The notes under the pieces are model-generated. The model was not told the DNA's origin. It saw only the letters and a list, made by a program, of their open reading frames with translations, and searched no databases. 64,000 nucleotides of DNA from Cyanophora paradoxa (lineage: Eukaryota > Glaucocystophyceae > Cyanophorales > Cyanophoraceae): positions 1 to 64,000 of the forward strand of contig QPMI01000557.1 of assembly GCA_004431415.1 (NCBI GenBank), given 5' to 3'. Both the position numbers and the translations under genes were made by a program. Of this stretch, positions 1-10,475 are shown piece by piece (positions within the stretch are counted from its first letter, which is position 1; the number at the start of each line of letters is the position of its first letter).

Positions 1-1
1 G

Positions 2-178
2 ACGACGACTGGAGACGTTCAGGGGGCGCAGATGGATTTTTACCGCTCGGAGCTCAAAAGACTGAAAGAAGGAAATGCATCGGGGGACAGGCTCCGCGCC
101 ATGGAAGAGAACATGCGCGACTTTAGCTACGTTATGGATCAGCTGACGGGAAGGGGTCAGAAAGACGCCGAAAACTGA
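2..178 (+). CDS. C-terminal end of an unknown protein, cut by the window edge
   Basis: An open frame enters from the left edge and stops at 176-178. The visible 58 residues are charged and probably helical (segments such as FYRSELKRLKEG and RAMEENMRDFSYVMDQL), with no motif I recognise. The next gene starts 8 bases later on the same strand, which is the tight packing expected of viral genes and unlike the intron-rich genes further right. Function unknown. Confidence 0.45.
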   Translation, partial: TTTGDVQGAQMDFYRSELKRLKEGNASGDRLRAMEENMRDFSYVMDQLTGRGQKDAEN

Positions 179-186
179 GGAGAAAG

Positions 187-3100
187 ATGGCCGATGAGAA
201 GTGGAAAAACTTTGAGCGTCAGGCTGTTCAGAGGCCCATCAGCGATGCCATCTGGATAGCATACGGCGACGTGGAGGAGATGCACAGAGAACTGCGGACG
301 GAAGCGAGCCTGTGGCGGGGAGCCCTCGAATGGTCACGTACCGGATACAAAAGGGGGAGTTTTTGGCAGAGCTGCGAGCCAATCCGAAAACGGTGAGCGC
401 GGGCGCACAGAGCGCGTACCTCTCCATGGTCGATTACGTGGGCAAGCTGAGCAAATTTTGGGAAATGCGAAGAGCCATCATTCCAGCGGAGGGGCTCGCG
501 CAGTACGATGCCATGGTGCGCGATCTGGAGCCTTCAAACGTGAGCACCCACCCGCCAAATACAAGATCACATAGATACGACGGCATTCATGGGCGATCTA
601 AGGAAGAGAGGAGACGAGGCCAAGAGTCAGATCGAGGAGCGCTACAGAAAGGCCCAAGCGGACAAGGAGTACGCAAACAGGGTGATCGAAGAGCGGAAGC
701 AGCAAGCCAAGGAGAACGCGGCGAGACGCAACGCCGAGATAGAAGAGCAGAGGCGGAAGATCGCAGAGCGCAAGGCGGCAGAGGAAGAGGCAAGAAAGAC
801 CAAGGTAGAGACAGAGTACCAAGCATTGAAACGGGAGGCCAATCAACTGTTAAAAAGGAGGGGAAGGGCCTACGCCGACGAGGGCGCGGGCGTGGGCTCG
901 CCAGCCCGGACGACATCACCCTCGCGGAAAGGGACGACGTTTCCGTAGAGGAAATGCGCCCGGGCACGGCTCGCCTGCCCTCCGAGGGCGTATTTCAGAC
1001 GCTCGACAGGCGCGTGATGGGCGACTCGGACGTTATTCTGCGCAACGCCCTCATGCCCTACGGCGACTGGAACCGCGCCACCGCCGACGCCCTTGCCGAT
1101 TTCGACCTCGAGCGATTCACCACCAAAGAGCAGCGCGACGCCTTCCTGGGGCGCCCGAGGCCAGGCGGCCCGGGTGGCCAAGGAGGCCTTCAGCGCAGAG
1201 ACCCTCTTCTCCGCGATGGGTACGGCGAACAACGACGGCATGTCTTTCGGGGCAGCGATTTATTTCAGGGGGCGGGCATCGACTTGGTGGGCGCCGGGCT
1301 GGGGGTACGGGCTCGCGGGCCATGCGGCGGGCGGGCGCGGCGGCGGCCGGCCTTGGGCTGGCGACGGCGGGCGGCCTGCTCTCGGCCTACCAGGCGCTCT
1401 CGCAGGGCAAGATAGGGGAGGCCGAGTTCTTCGATACGTTCCGCGATCAGATGATCATGACGGTCGGCTCTTTTGGCCTTCAGACGGGCATGTCGTCCGC
1501 CCTGAGCGCCCTCACGAAAATGAGGATCGGCACGGTGGGCGGACTTGGCCTGTCCATCCTCGCGGGCGCCATCGCGCAGGTGATCGTGGATATCATCAAC
1601 GGGCGCAGCGCGGAAGAAATCGTGAAGAACTTTTCAAGTACCCCGTCGACTGGGCGACCGACACCATACAGTTCATCGCGGAGCTCTCGCAACAGATCTA
1701 CGACTGGGGCGTCGAGACGTGGGGCGACGAGGCGAGCCAGCTGCGCAACCGAATTAATCGGCTGGAGGGCGAGCTGGGCTCCGGATTTTTGGGTGTGTAC
1801 GACCCCTCGGAGGCGCGCGAAATGGCCTCGCTCTTGGCCCAGGAGCTGCGGTTAAACGAAATCAAGGAGCCGAAGGAGCTGCAGGCCTTCATTCGCGCGC
1901 TCGACAACAGCATCAACGATTACCGTACCCCCAAGGACCAGAAGACCCTGCTCGAAATCGATCGCGCGACCGTGCTCTTCCTCTCCCAGCTCACCGTTAA
2001 AATGCAGGAGGGCTTCGGGTCGACTTCGCTCGCCCTGAGTCGACTTATGCGCGACCTGAAGCAGATGATAAAGGAGGAGACCAAGGGGCGGAAGCGCGTC
2101 TTAATTGCCGTCTACCAGGAGGGCCTCAACAGGATCAATCACATCGAAGCCCTAAGGCGCGAATTCGGCTCGCCATCCGTCACTCGGGCGTCTCGTCGAA
2201 CGGAGGGGCGCAGGTGGCCCGCCTGGCGGACGCCAACTCGCGCCTCGAGATTCCCGGGACCTTCCGCATGCAGGATTGGTGGGAGGCCGAGGCCTTCAGG
2301 AATTACGGGGCCTTCATAGACAACGGGATCAATTCGCAGAGCCCCAAGGCAAACTGGCTGGTACCCAAGGCCTACGTCGATAAATTGGTTGACAGGCCTG
2401 CAGCACCATACACCAAGAAGATCGCCAAAGGCATCGAGTACTGGGCGCCCGAGCCAGGCCAGCCCGTGTTTGCATCGCAGAACTACGAGTGGCACATGGC
2501 GCCGGGGGCGAGCCAGGCCGTGAGCACCGTGGGCGTTGCCGTGCCGCAGCTGGCGACGGTGGCACACACGGGGCGTATGCAGATCTCAGCGGGAGGCCGA
2601 CGATACCCGTGATACCAACAACGTGGGCGTGGGATAGCATCACGGGGAAGCCGAGTACGTATCCCCACGCAGACCACCAGCACACCATCTCTCAGATCAG
2701 CGACTGGACGGCCCCGGACTTGACGAACATCTCCGTGGATTGGGACAACGTAACGGGCAAGCCACTTACCTTCCCCCCTCTACACACAGTCACAATGTGT
2801 ACTGGGATAATGTCATCGACCGACCCACTTCCTTCCCACCCTCTACGCACAGTCACACAGAGTACTCGCTCACCAGCCACGGGCACAGAAACGTGAACAT
2901 GGATGCGTACATAACGCACGGCACGTCCTTCCACTCCTACGCTGCGTACACGGAGTTTAACATCAATTCAACATACACGGTGACGTTCAACATTACATTC
3001 GGACAGGCGTACGACACTGGAGGCGGACTGGGGACCCAGCAAACCCAACGCCGGTTATTAACGTAACCCCCTCGTTCGACATCAATCCCGGCGGCAGCAC

Positions 3101-3250
3101 GGATGTCGATTTCTACGGGCCAACGTCACGGCGGTGAGTCACACTGGCTTTACAGTTAAAGTGAGATTCCAACCCAGAATGACGGTCACGCCCACCCAAA
3201 TTGTCCAGCTTTTTATTCATTGGACCGCGATCGGCAAGCTGCTTATGTAA
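187..3250 (+). CDS. Long virus-like structural protein with C-terminal fibre-type repeats, read through about a dozen frame changes
   Basis: Open segments follow one another with short overlaps and no in-frame stops: from 187, 312, 545, 895, 1165, 1320, 1640, 2180, 2590, 2780, 3036 and 3122, ending at TAA 3248-3250. Joined in order they give a protein of roughly 1000 residues. Parts seen: a helical N-terminus; a highly charged coiled coil (about 589-890, rich in E, K, R and A); a glycine/alanine-rich hydrophobic stretch (about 1320-1630) that could be membrane-active; a helical middle; then repeats of the type WDSITGKPSTYP / WDNVTGKPLTFPP followed by H-x-H, as in phage tail fibres and other viral adhesins; and a beta-rich end. 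Nearly all breaks have the sense of one missing base, so they are probably assembly errors. It could instead be two or three genes, for example with a separate start at 589. Confidence 0.5.
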
Positions 3251-3274
3251 TCGATTTTCTGATGCAATCCAAAA

Positions 3275-4335
3275 ATGTCGGTCGCTGTCCCTCTATTTAC
3301 CTATGCTGCCAGCGTGAATCACAAGGGCGATCACACGATTAAGGAGACCACCCTCGGAAACCAGGCCACCGAGGCCCCCTACAACGCCACGGCCGTCCCC
3401 TTTTCGAGGCCGACCTCGTCCGCGTCGGCGAGCTGCGCTGCGACAAGATGCGCACGCGGGAGGGCGGGTCGGCCGTGCCGGGGCGCGTGAGGACGCAGAG
3501 GCTCACCGTCACGAACGGGGCCTGGGACGGGAGCGGGTACACCACGAATCAGGTGACCTTTAATGGGACTGTGAACGGGGAGGGGAATGCGGCTCTGTAT
3601 GTGCAAGGAGGCGGAGCAAACGTGGTGGGGGGGCTTAGGGTGAGCGGGGCTTCAAACTTGGCGGGCATCGTTACATTGGACGATAAGCTGCAAATTACCG
3701 GAACGTCACCGTACATAAATGGCGGTGGTTCAGGCGTAGCTATAAAGTACAACGAAAACGATAGACTCCTCTGTGGGACTCTTGGCGTTGGTGTTACAGG
3801 TACTCTATTTACCTCGGCAATCGAAGGCCCTACTAATGGCCTAAGCATAGCAAACACTTCAATCGTTGATAGCGGAAGCGTCAGCTCTGGTCTATCCTTG
3901 AGAAACAACGGCACCGAACGACTGCTGTGCGGAACCGTCGGCGTTGGCATCACGGGTCGGCTCATCGTCTCGACGCTCACGGGCGATGGAAACCGAGCCG
4001 TTTATTCGGATGCTCAAGGATACCTGACAAACTCGTCGAGCGATAGCCGCCTGAAAGAAAATGTCGCGAGCATGTCGGGCATTCTCCCTCTTCTGCTGCA
4101 GCTGAATCCCGTGTCGTTCACCTGGAAGAACACATCCTCGGGGGGTTCGAAAACGGATTACGGTCTCATCGCACAGGAAGTCCAAGGCGTCTTCCCGAGT
4201 CTCGTTTTCGAGAACGCGGATGGATTTCTCGGGGTAAACTACGACAGGCTCATTTCCCTGTCGTTGAAGGCAATTCAGGAACTTTCACAAGAAGTTCAAA
4301 CTCTCAAAGACCAGGTAGCGGCACTGGCGAGCTGA
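3275..4335 (+). CDS. Fibre/spike protein with C-terminal S74 intramolecular chaperone domain
   Basis: The gene starts 24 bases after the previous stop. One frame change near 3400-3420 joins the N-terminal 45 residues to a 295-residue frame. The middle is a glycine/threonine/serine-rich beta-structured stalk with two near-repeats (RLLCGTLGVGVTG and RLLCGTVGVGITG). The C-terminus carries the hallmark of the peptidase S74 family: SSDSRLKENV (Ser-Asp codons at 4039-4044), LNPVSFTWKN, DYGLIAQEVQ, and a terminal coiled coil (ALKAIQEL-like then LKDQVAAL). In characterised family members this domain trimerises the fibre and then cuts itself off at the serine. It is common in phage and algal-virus fibres and was not expected in a cellular gene of this kind, so it is the best single evidence that the left island is viral. 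Confidence 0.85.
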
Positions 4336-4355
4336 TCTGGAACAACTAGGAATAA

Positions 4356-6490
4356 CTACACCGCGAGTATCACAATTCGACCGTTGCCACCGTCGCTGAA
4401 AGACGAGCCACCGTTGCCGCCCCTACCAATGCCTGCTGCGTAGTGAGCGTCTCCGCTATTTCCTGCCACCTGGCCGGACCCAGGATACACCGTAGCATCC
4501 GTCAAGTTTCCTATGTAGCTCGAGCCACCGCCACCTCCAAACATTCTTGCTATTGGGTTCTCTGACACTCCGCTCCTGCTGGACCCAGAGCCTCCACCGA
4601 AGTAACCACCACCACCACCACCACCGAACCTGTAGCCGCTTGAATCAGGCCCAGTCTCTCCACCTTGGCGCAAAGTTCCCGGGTTGCTGGGCCTGGCCCT
4701 GAGGCCACAACACCGGCTCCGCCAGCGGTTTGGGTGCCTCCTTGAGCCGGTATCTCTCCGGTTACTCCAACCAACCCAGCCGCACCACCGGTCAACCCCC
4801 GCCTACTCCCCCGCCGCCATTCGAATCACATGTACCCCCACCTCCGCCCCTGCAACAACCAAGTCGGTCCCTGCAACGCGCTGAATTGCAGAACGACCAC
4901 CACCGGCGCCGTTTTTGTACTCCGGATCGACGCTATGGCTCCAGCCCCTTCCACCACCTCCGTAGACGGTAGCAGTGGCAGTCCCCGATACACCTTTGGG
5001 CCGCCGCATCCAACAACAAGGATGAGCGTCTCCCCCGAGGACACAGCCAATGTACCAACTACGCAAGCACCCGCGCCTCCACGGACCCCGTACCTGCGCG
5101 TTCTCCGCCTCCACCCCCGGCCGCCCATACGATGACACGCACAGCCACAGTCCCCGTTGGTACTACGAAAGTCTGGTCGGCCCCGGTGTAGGAGAATGTA
5201 CCCAAAACAGGAGCGTTTGCAGTTGTTGCACTGGCAGACGAGGACTGAGGGCCTTCCTCGCCGATCTGGTTGACGCCCTTGATGGTGTAAGTGTAAGTGG
5301 TTCCGTAAACGGTCGTTGTGTCCGAAAAGGGGCTGCTCGTGTCGCTGGCAAGGAACACGCCACCCCTGTAGATGTTGTAGGAGACGGTGACGCCCGTCAC
5401 CGGCACCGACCACTCGAGCACAACAGGCTGTGCTGCCCCGCCGCGGGGGTTGCAGTGAGCCCAGTGGGCGCCCCCGGGTCCGTGGTGACGTACGCCGCAA
5501 TACTCTTCGGCCCCTCCCCTCCCGTGTTCGTCGCGGAGATCTGGTACTCGTACCCTGTACCCCAGACGGTGGTCGTGTCGCTGTAGGAGTTGGTCGCGGA
5601 GTCTGTGAGGTAGGCCCCGTCTCTGTAAATCTTGTATCCCGTCGCTCCCGTGGACGCAGTCCAGCTGAGGCTGACAGGCTGCTGCTGGTCGTTGGGTGCT
5701 GATGCCGTCACGTTCGTGGGGGCGTTTGGCATAGTCCAGACCAGGAGCGGATCGGACTTGTCGTATTCGACACCGCCCACGATGCCGGCCACCTGGTAAG
5801 AGTATTCCGTGCCCCACGTAAGAGCAGTGCTATCGTCAATGTACGAGGTAGACAGGGCACTGCTCGCAAATCCGATTGGCGTACCGTTCCTGTAAATTCG
5901 AATCGAGTCCGCGCCCTCCATGGCCACCCAGTTGATTGTGACGACTATGGCGGGTTTCGGGAAGCCCGAAGACGCGGGGCCGCCCCCGGCAATAAAATCG
6001 CCGTAGGTCTGGGCCGTGGCGGTCGTGAGCGTGGTGTAGGCTTCGATCTGCGGGCTGAAGCCGCCTATGCCTTGGAAGAGAATGTAATTGCTCATGGCAC
6101 CCTCGTGGGTGTAGAGAAGCGACTGTGCGTAGGTTGTGGGCGGGGCTTTGCCATCAGAGCCCGTGCTGCTGCTGCCCTGTTCGCGAACCGCCGCCACGCG
6201 GTAGAGTCGCTGGGCCCCAAACTAAAGGGAGAGTCCGTGTAGGTGACGGTTGGCGCATTCACCGTGGCCACGAGATCCCAGGGGCCGTTGATGCTGGTCG
6301 CCCTGTACACCTTGTACTTGACGGCGTTGGTGACCGCGACCCAGTTCAGCTGAAAGCCGTACGTACTGTTCCCGTTGTTGAGCACGGAGCCCGATCGCAC
6401 CTGGGGCCTGCCCACAGTCAGCGAGATCGGCTCCACGCCATACTGCGGAGCCTGCACCACCTGCTTTTTCACGAATACGAAGCGGGGCAT
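4356..6490 (-). CDS. Surface protein with three fibronectin type III repeats and a glycine-rich C-terminal domain
   Basis: Read on the minus strand from ATG at 6490 through about six single-base frame changes to the stop at 4356. At least three FN3-like modules are seen, each with a tryptophan strand (LNWVAV, INWVAM, LSWTAS, LEWSVP), a YKVYR/IYRNG/IYRDG/IYRGG strand and a closing Y-x-Y-x-I strand. After them comes TGTVAVRVIVWAAGGGGG, the start of a glycine-rich module that ends GGNGRIVILAV. This FN3 plus Gly-rich layout is familiar in viral and phage attachment proteins. The gene faces the fibre gene (4335) tail to tail across 20 bases and lies head to head with the next gene (6530), giving a 39-base shared promoter region. 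Proposed role, by inference: host attachment. Confidence 0.65.
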
Positions 6491-6529
6491 TTTCCTCTAC
6501 GATCCGAAAAAATATCTGCCCCGGGGTAA

Positions 6530-7209
6530 ATGACTTCCAACTGGTACCAGACCCTCAGCGGCTCACTTGACGTTGGCAACAACACCAAGGATTTCGCACG
6601 CATACCCTCCGGCAGTTACGTCGACGTCTTTCTGCAGAATCCCGTCGTGATTCAGGTCGTTCAGAACGCCTACGCCACGCCCAAGATTTATTCCTACCAG
6701 CTCTTCTTCGACCCTCTGAGCCTCAGCGCAGAGGTTATCGAGCTGCTGCACGAATCAGGACTCGTGAAAAAGGTGGCACCTGCCACGGCCACTGCCAACG
6801 TCTTGCGCTGTCTCGAGGTCAAGTTCAGGGAGACGGGGTACGGCCCCACCGTGAACCGGTACCCCAGTTCTTCGAATCTTCCGGGTACGGGAACTTACCA
6901 GATGAGGGGTACGCTCAAGGGCGACGTGCTCTTCACGAAATTCAATCCAAGTCCCGCGACCCTGGGGGCCCTCTACACGGGCGGCAACCCACGCGGCTCG
7001 ACTCTACCCCGCTTCCCCTTCACCTTTTTCAGGTTCCAGGTCTTCCCCTCTCCTACGCCGCCGACCAGCCCCACTTCAGCACGGGCGCCAGCCTCTGCGC
7101 GGAGCTGCGTGAGTGCTCGATTTCCTACGCGTACGGCACCGACGCTGACTCTGTGCCTGGGGCCCGCGTCATGAACATCGGTGGCGACATCACCCTCTTT
7201 CACGGATAA
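6530..7209 (+). CDS. Virion-type protein of unknown function, copy 1 of a tandem paralogous pair
   Basis: Starts MTSNWYQTLSGSLDVG; a single frame change near 7045 leads to a C-terminus ending GDITLFHG at TAA 7207-7209. It is homologous to the next gene. Both have a beta-rich start, the core VDVFLQNPVVIQVV (copy 2: LTVRVQNPVMLRV), then a helix ELLHESGLVKK (copy 2: ALWLSGLLKKI), then VLRCLEVKF (copy 2: IRVLELKF), and later VLFTKF / LLFTKF. About 225 residues. There is no signal peptide or transmembrane segment. I do not recognise the family; a minor structural protein is a guess from its place among fibre genes. Confidence 0.6.
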
Positions 7210-7232
7210 TCTTTCTCATTTGAGGTCGCAAA

Positions 7233-8044
7233 ATGCCGACCACCTCGGCCACCATCGTGAAGACCGTGTCTGCCGGCTCGATCGTCCCCGATTTCTACGG
7301 CAACGCTGGGAACGTGGCCAACGCAGGGACGGACAAGGTGGAGTGGGACGGAAACTACGCCACCCCGCTCACCGTGAGGGTCCAGAATCCCGTCATGTTG
7401 CGCGTCACCTCCAACGATTTCGAGAATCCCGCCTCCTGCTCCGTGTACGTGTACTTTGACATCGACTCGGGCGTGAGCGCGGATGAGGCGGAGGCGCTCT
7501 GGCTCTCGGGCCTCCTGAAAAAGATAGAGCCCTCTGTGCCTGATCGGCCCGCCATTCGCGTGCTCGAACTCAAGTTCACCGCTAACACCGCCCTCACTCG
7601 CAAATTCGGGAATGGTGCGAATCCGAACATCAAAACGCATTTAGATGGCGCCCTCATCGATGCCACACACAAGACCACGCAGGCCGTTCCTTTGAGATGT
7701 ACAACCTCTGGAAGATGACCGCAAAGGAGATGATGACGAATGCCACCACGGGCGGCGCCTCGGGTACCGATTATTCATACGGCGCCTCGAATCCCCGTAC
7801 CCAGGTCTGGCCCCGGCTCCTCTTCACGAAATTCACTTTCAAATTGTACAACAACATCGCCGGAATGCCTACCTCTGGAATGGTCGTGGGCTCTACCCTC
7901 ATGGCCGAACTAATTGAGGCAGAGGCGGACTACACGACTGCGACTACCAACTCGACAGCGCCAGGCGCCGGAGCCGAAGTTTACGTGGCCTGGGAAACGG
8001 TCGGTCGCGAGTACGACACCAAGATTCACACCACTAGCGTCTAG
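7233..8044 (+). CDS. Virion-type protein of unknown function, copy 2 of the tandem pair
   Basis: Starts 23 bases after copy 1. The frame from 7233 changes near 7690 to the frame that ends at TAG 8042-8044, giving about 268 residues. It shares the conserved core with copy 1 (QNPVMLRV, LSGLLKKIEP, VLELKFTANT, RLLFTKFTF) but differs at both ends, so the duplication is old. The C-terminus has EVYVAWETVGREYDTKIH. The 3' end overlaps the proposed end of the opposite-strand HNH gene by about 11 bases. Function unknown. Confidence 0.6.
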
Positions 8045-8397
8045 ACTGGCTAAGCTGCATTAGCACCTGTGTCGCCTCCATCATCTCCCGAATCTCCTCG
8101 CTCTTCTCCTGTAAATTGGCGTACCCCTCCTCTTCTTGCGAATCTCCGACATTGATGCCCAGCGCAGGTTCTCCCTCCTGTAGTCCAGCGGGTTGCCGTT
8201 GATGTGTTCCACGTAGCGTCCACGTGGCGACTTCCCGAGGATCAGCTGGGAGAGGTAGTGCTTGCGCCCTCCAAACGTCTTGCTCACCCTGTCCCTGTCC
8301 ACTCTCCAGGGAAACTCCAAGGCACTCGGGGTACGTCCGAGTTGACCAGGACGTTGTAGGCGACGTCTTGCGAGTCGGTGCACCGGAGCAGGGCCAT
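8034..8397 (-). CDS. Small HNH endonuclease
   Basis: Read from ATG 8395-8397 (MALLRCTDSQDVAYNVLVN) through a frame change near 8330 into WRVDRDRVSKTFGGRKHYLSQ and the HNH core RYVEHINGNPLDYRRENLRW. A second frame change near 8100 gives a helical tail ending at TAG 8034-8036; without it the frame stops at 8081. The H-I-N-G-N-P-x-D-x-R-x-x-N-L-R pattern is characteristic of HNH nucleases, which cut DNA and often travel as homing endonucleases in phage and algal-virus genomes. About 120 residues, normal for a free-standing HNH protein. It faces the copy-2 gene tail to tail. Confidence 0.7.
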
Positions 8398-8421
8398 TTT
8401 GCCCTAGGTTCAGAAAAACCT

Positions 8422-8497
8422 GGGACTTGGGACTTGGGACTTGGGACTTGGGACTTGGGACTTGGGACTTGGGACTTGGGACTTGGACTTGGGACTT
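8422..8497 (+). repeat. Heptanucleotide tandem array 1 (GGGACTT)n
   Basis: Ten perfect GGGACTT units plus one 6-base unit. It is inverted relative to arrays 2 and 3. The flank AAGAGTTGAAACCCAGGTCC following it matches, in reverse complement, the flank preceding the other two arrays. It lies just upstream of the HNH gene start. Confidence 0.9.
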
Positions 8498-8943
8498 GGG
8501 AAGAGTTGAAACCCAGGTCCCGGCCCAGACTTTCTCCAGGATCAGAAATTTGTCAGACAAGTCAGGTGAGTTTTTCTACCGACTTTTTTACTCCTACCAC
8601 TCCTCATACTCTTTTTTACTCGTAGTCTTTTTTACTCGTAGTCTTTTTTACTCGTATCCCATCTCGTACCCTCCTTCTCTCGACATCTCACACGAAAACT
8701 CCTACCCCTCTTCACATCCGTTTTCGGTTGCATACTCTCGTGAGCTTTCATGTCCAGTATCATGCTACAAGTCGTACACCAGTTCAGACTCTACCTCGCT
8801 TGAAATCTCACCTGGAATGTCACCAGAAACGTCATATGCAGATTTCCGTACCCCTCTACATGTCTGCCCGGTGGTTAGGGACTTGGCGCGGCAAACTCTC
8901 AGATCCAGAGAGATTCTGGGCCCAGACCCTGAGTCTAACTCTT
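8498..8943. other. Pyrimidine-rich spacer between inverted heptamer arrays 1 and 2, no gene seen
   Basis: About 445 bases with a strong T/C bias. It contains three copies of a short TCTTTTTTACTCGTA-like repeat (about 8610-8660). Open frames crossing it only translate the heptamer arrays (KSQVPSP repeats) and are not credible genes. Confidence 0.6.
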
Positions 8944-8992
8944 CCCAAGTCCCAAGTCCCAAGTCCCAAGTCCCAAGTCCCAAGTCCCAAGT
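8944..8992 (+). repeat. Heptanucleotide tandem array 2 (CCCAAGT)n
   Basis: Seven perfect CCCAAGT units followed by CCCAGG. The preceding flank contains CCAGACCCTGAGTCTAACTCTT, shared with array 3 apart from a few substitutions. Confidence 0.9.
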
Positions 8993-9069
8993 CCCAGGAT
9001 CGCGCCAAGTCGTAACTGAATAGTCGGCCAATTTTTACAAGTATGTACAATGGAATGACGCAATACTAT

Positions 9070-10136
9070 TTACAGCATCTCAAAGTCAGAGTCATCGTCA
9101 TCGGAAACCAACTCAATGAGGCCCTCGGGCGCCGACTTAAGGGGAATGCGGGGAAGGGACTGCGCTGCCTGCACCAAGTCCTGCCGCTCGCGCTCGCGCT
9201 GCGCCGCCAAGGCCGCTGCCGCCTCTGCCTCGCGCTGCTGCTGAGCCTCGATGCGCGCCTTGAGCTCGGCCGCCTCCTTCTGCTTGCGCTCGGCGATCCG
9301 CGCCTTGTTGATCTGGTACTGGACAAGGCGCTCGTGGCGCCGCTTGCGCTCCAACTCCTTGCGGAGCTCGTTGCAGAGGACGCGCTTCTCAATGGTCTTG
9401 ACGTGCTGAGTCAGGCGCTCGCTGTAGTGTGACGTCACGCGAGAACGGGCAATGCCGGCGCCGAGCTTCAAGTCCTTCTCGTGTGCCTTGGCGGGGTCCT
9501 TGACGCGCTCGGAGTTGTCGGTGAATGACGTAGTCTCCATGAACTTCTTCTTGACGATTGACTTGGTCTTGATAATGCGGCGCTTGCGAGTCGGGTTTTC
9601 GTTGTCGCCTTCAGAGTCAGAAGACGACTCAGAGTCGTATGGAATCGGCACGTCAAAGTCGATGAAGTCGTTGATGTCAGACTCGACGTCAGAGGCCTCG
9701 GACTTGGCGTCATCGGCGGGCTCGGGGCGGGCTCGGCGACGGGCTGAGGGCAGATGACGACGATGACGGAGGGGGGTAATTCGTGAAGACTTGAGGGGGG
9801 TAGGCCCAGGCGAGCGTCTCGGCAGCAGACTCGGCGAAAAGCTTGGGTCGCCCCAGCCGTTGGCGGTCTTGACCCAGCCGGGGACGGGGGGCACGTCGAC
9901 GGGGGGCTCGGGCTTGGGTTGCTTGGACTTGGATTTCTTGGCCTTGGACGTGAAGGCGGACTTGGGAGAAGTTGCACTTCGGGGCCAGTGGCGCGTAAGA
10001 TGGCATAATTGTAGATGTACCCCAGAGCGTCGGCGCGCTGCTCCATCTCAGGGGTAGCCCCTTGAGTGCCACCGGAGTTAGCCCACGTTGCTTGGACAAA
10101 GGCGAAGTCCTCGGCAAGCTCAGCGGGAATCGACAT
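9070..10136 (-). CDS. Unknown charged protein of the virus-like island
   Basis: Starts at ATG 10134-10136 (MSIPAELAEDFAFVQATWAN) and passes through four apparent single-base frame changes between about 9985 and 9740. It ends in a 250-residue open frame at 9070. Features: a short folded N-terminus (about 55 residues, ADALGYIYNYAILRATGPE); a K/P-rich linker; GWVKTANGWGDP; a Ser/Asp/Glu-rich acidic stretch (about 9600-9720); a basic KRRIIKTKSIVKKKF segment that could be a nuclear signal; then a long Arg/Glu/Ala coiled coil (about 9130-9400) and an acidic end (SDDDDSDFEML). Around 355 residues. No family recognised. Codon use is less GC-extreme than in the cellular genes to the right. Confidence 0.5.
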
Positions 10137-10475
10137 CTGCGCAAAGGGAAAAGAAATCAGCAAAGGCAAAACGTGAGGTGACTGTGAGGGCGGACTTGTG
10201 AAAATTCGGAGAGGCGGGGTTTCCTTGGGCTGAGAGAAGGCGGCGAACCCGTTTCAAGAGTGAGCCAAAATGGCGGCGGACCGCGGTTTTGTGGGCGATT
10301 TTTTTCGCGGTCTAGTTCGCAACGGAAAACGTTGCCAACTGGCCTGAAAAAAGCCAAATTTAGCGTTGGACCGAAGGCAGAAAAAGGGAGCCGGCCTGAC
10401 GGAAATCGCCCGAGTGCGTCCGCCGAAGGTCGAGTCTCGGATGGGGGGTACACCCTCAGGGGCCCCCCTGGCCCC
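10137..10475. other. Intergenic region, no gene seen
   Basis: About 340 bases between two minus-strand genes. The only open frames are short and have no protein-like composition. It should contain the promoter of the 10136-9070 gene. Confidence 0.5.

Noticed and set aside
8427-9031. Open frames across the heptamer arrays, with SPKSQVPSPKSQ or DLGLGTWDLG repeats
   Set aside because: They are direct translations of the 7-base repeat in all phases; a 7-base period does not keep a reading frame under coding selection.
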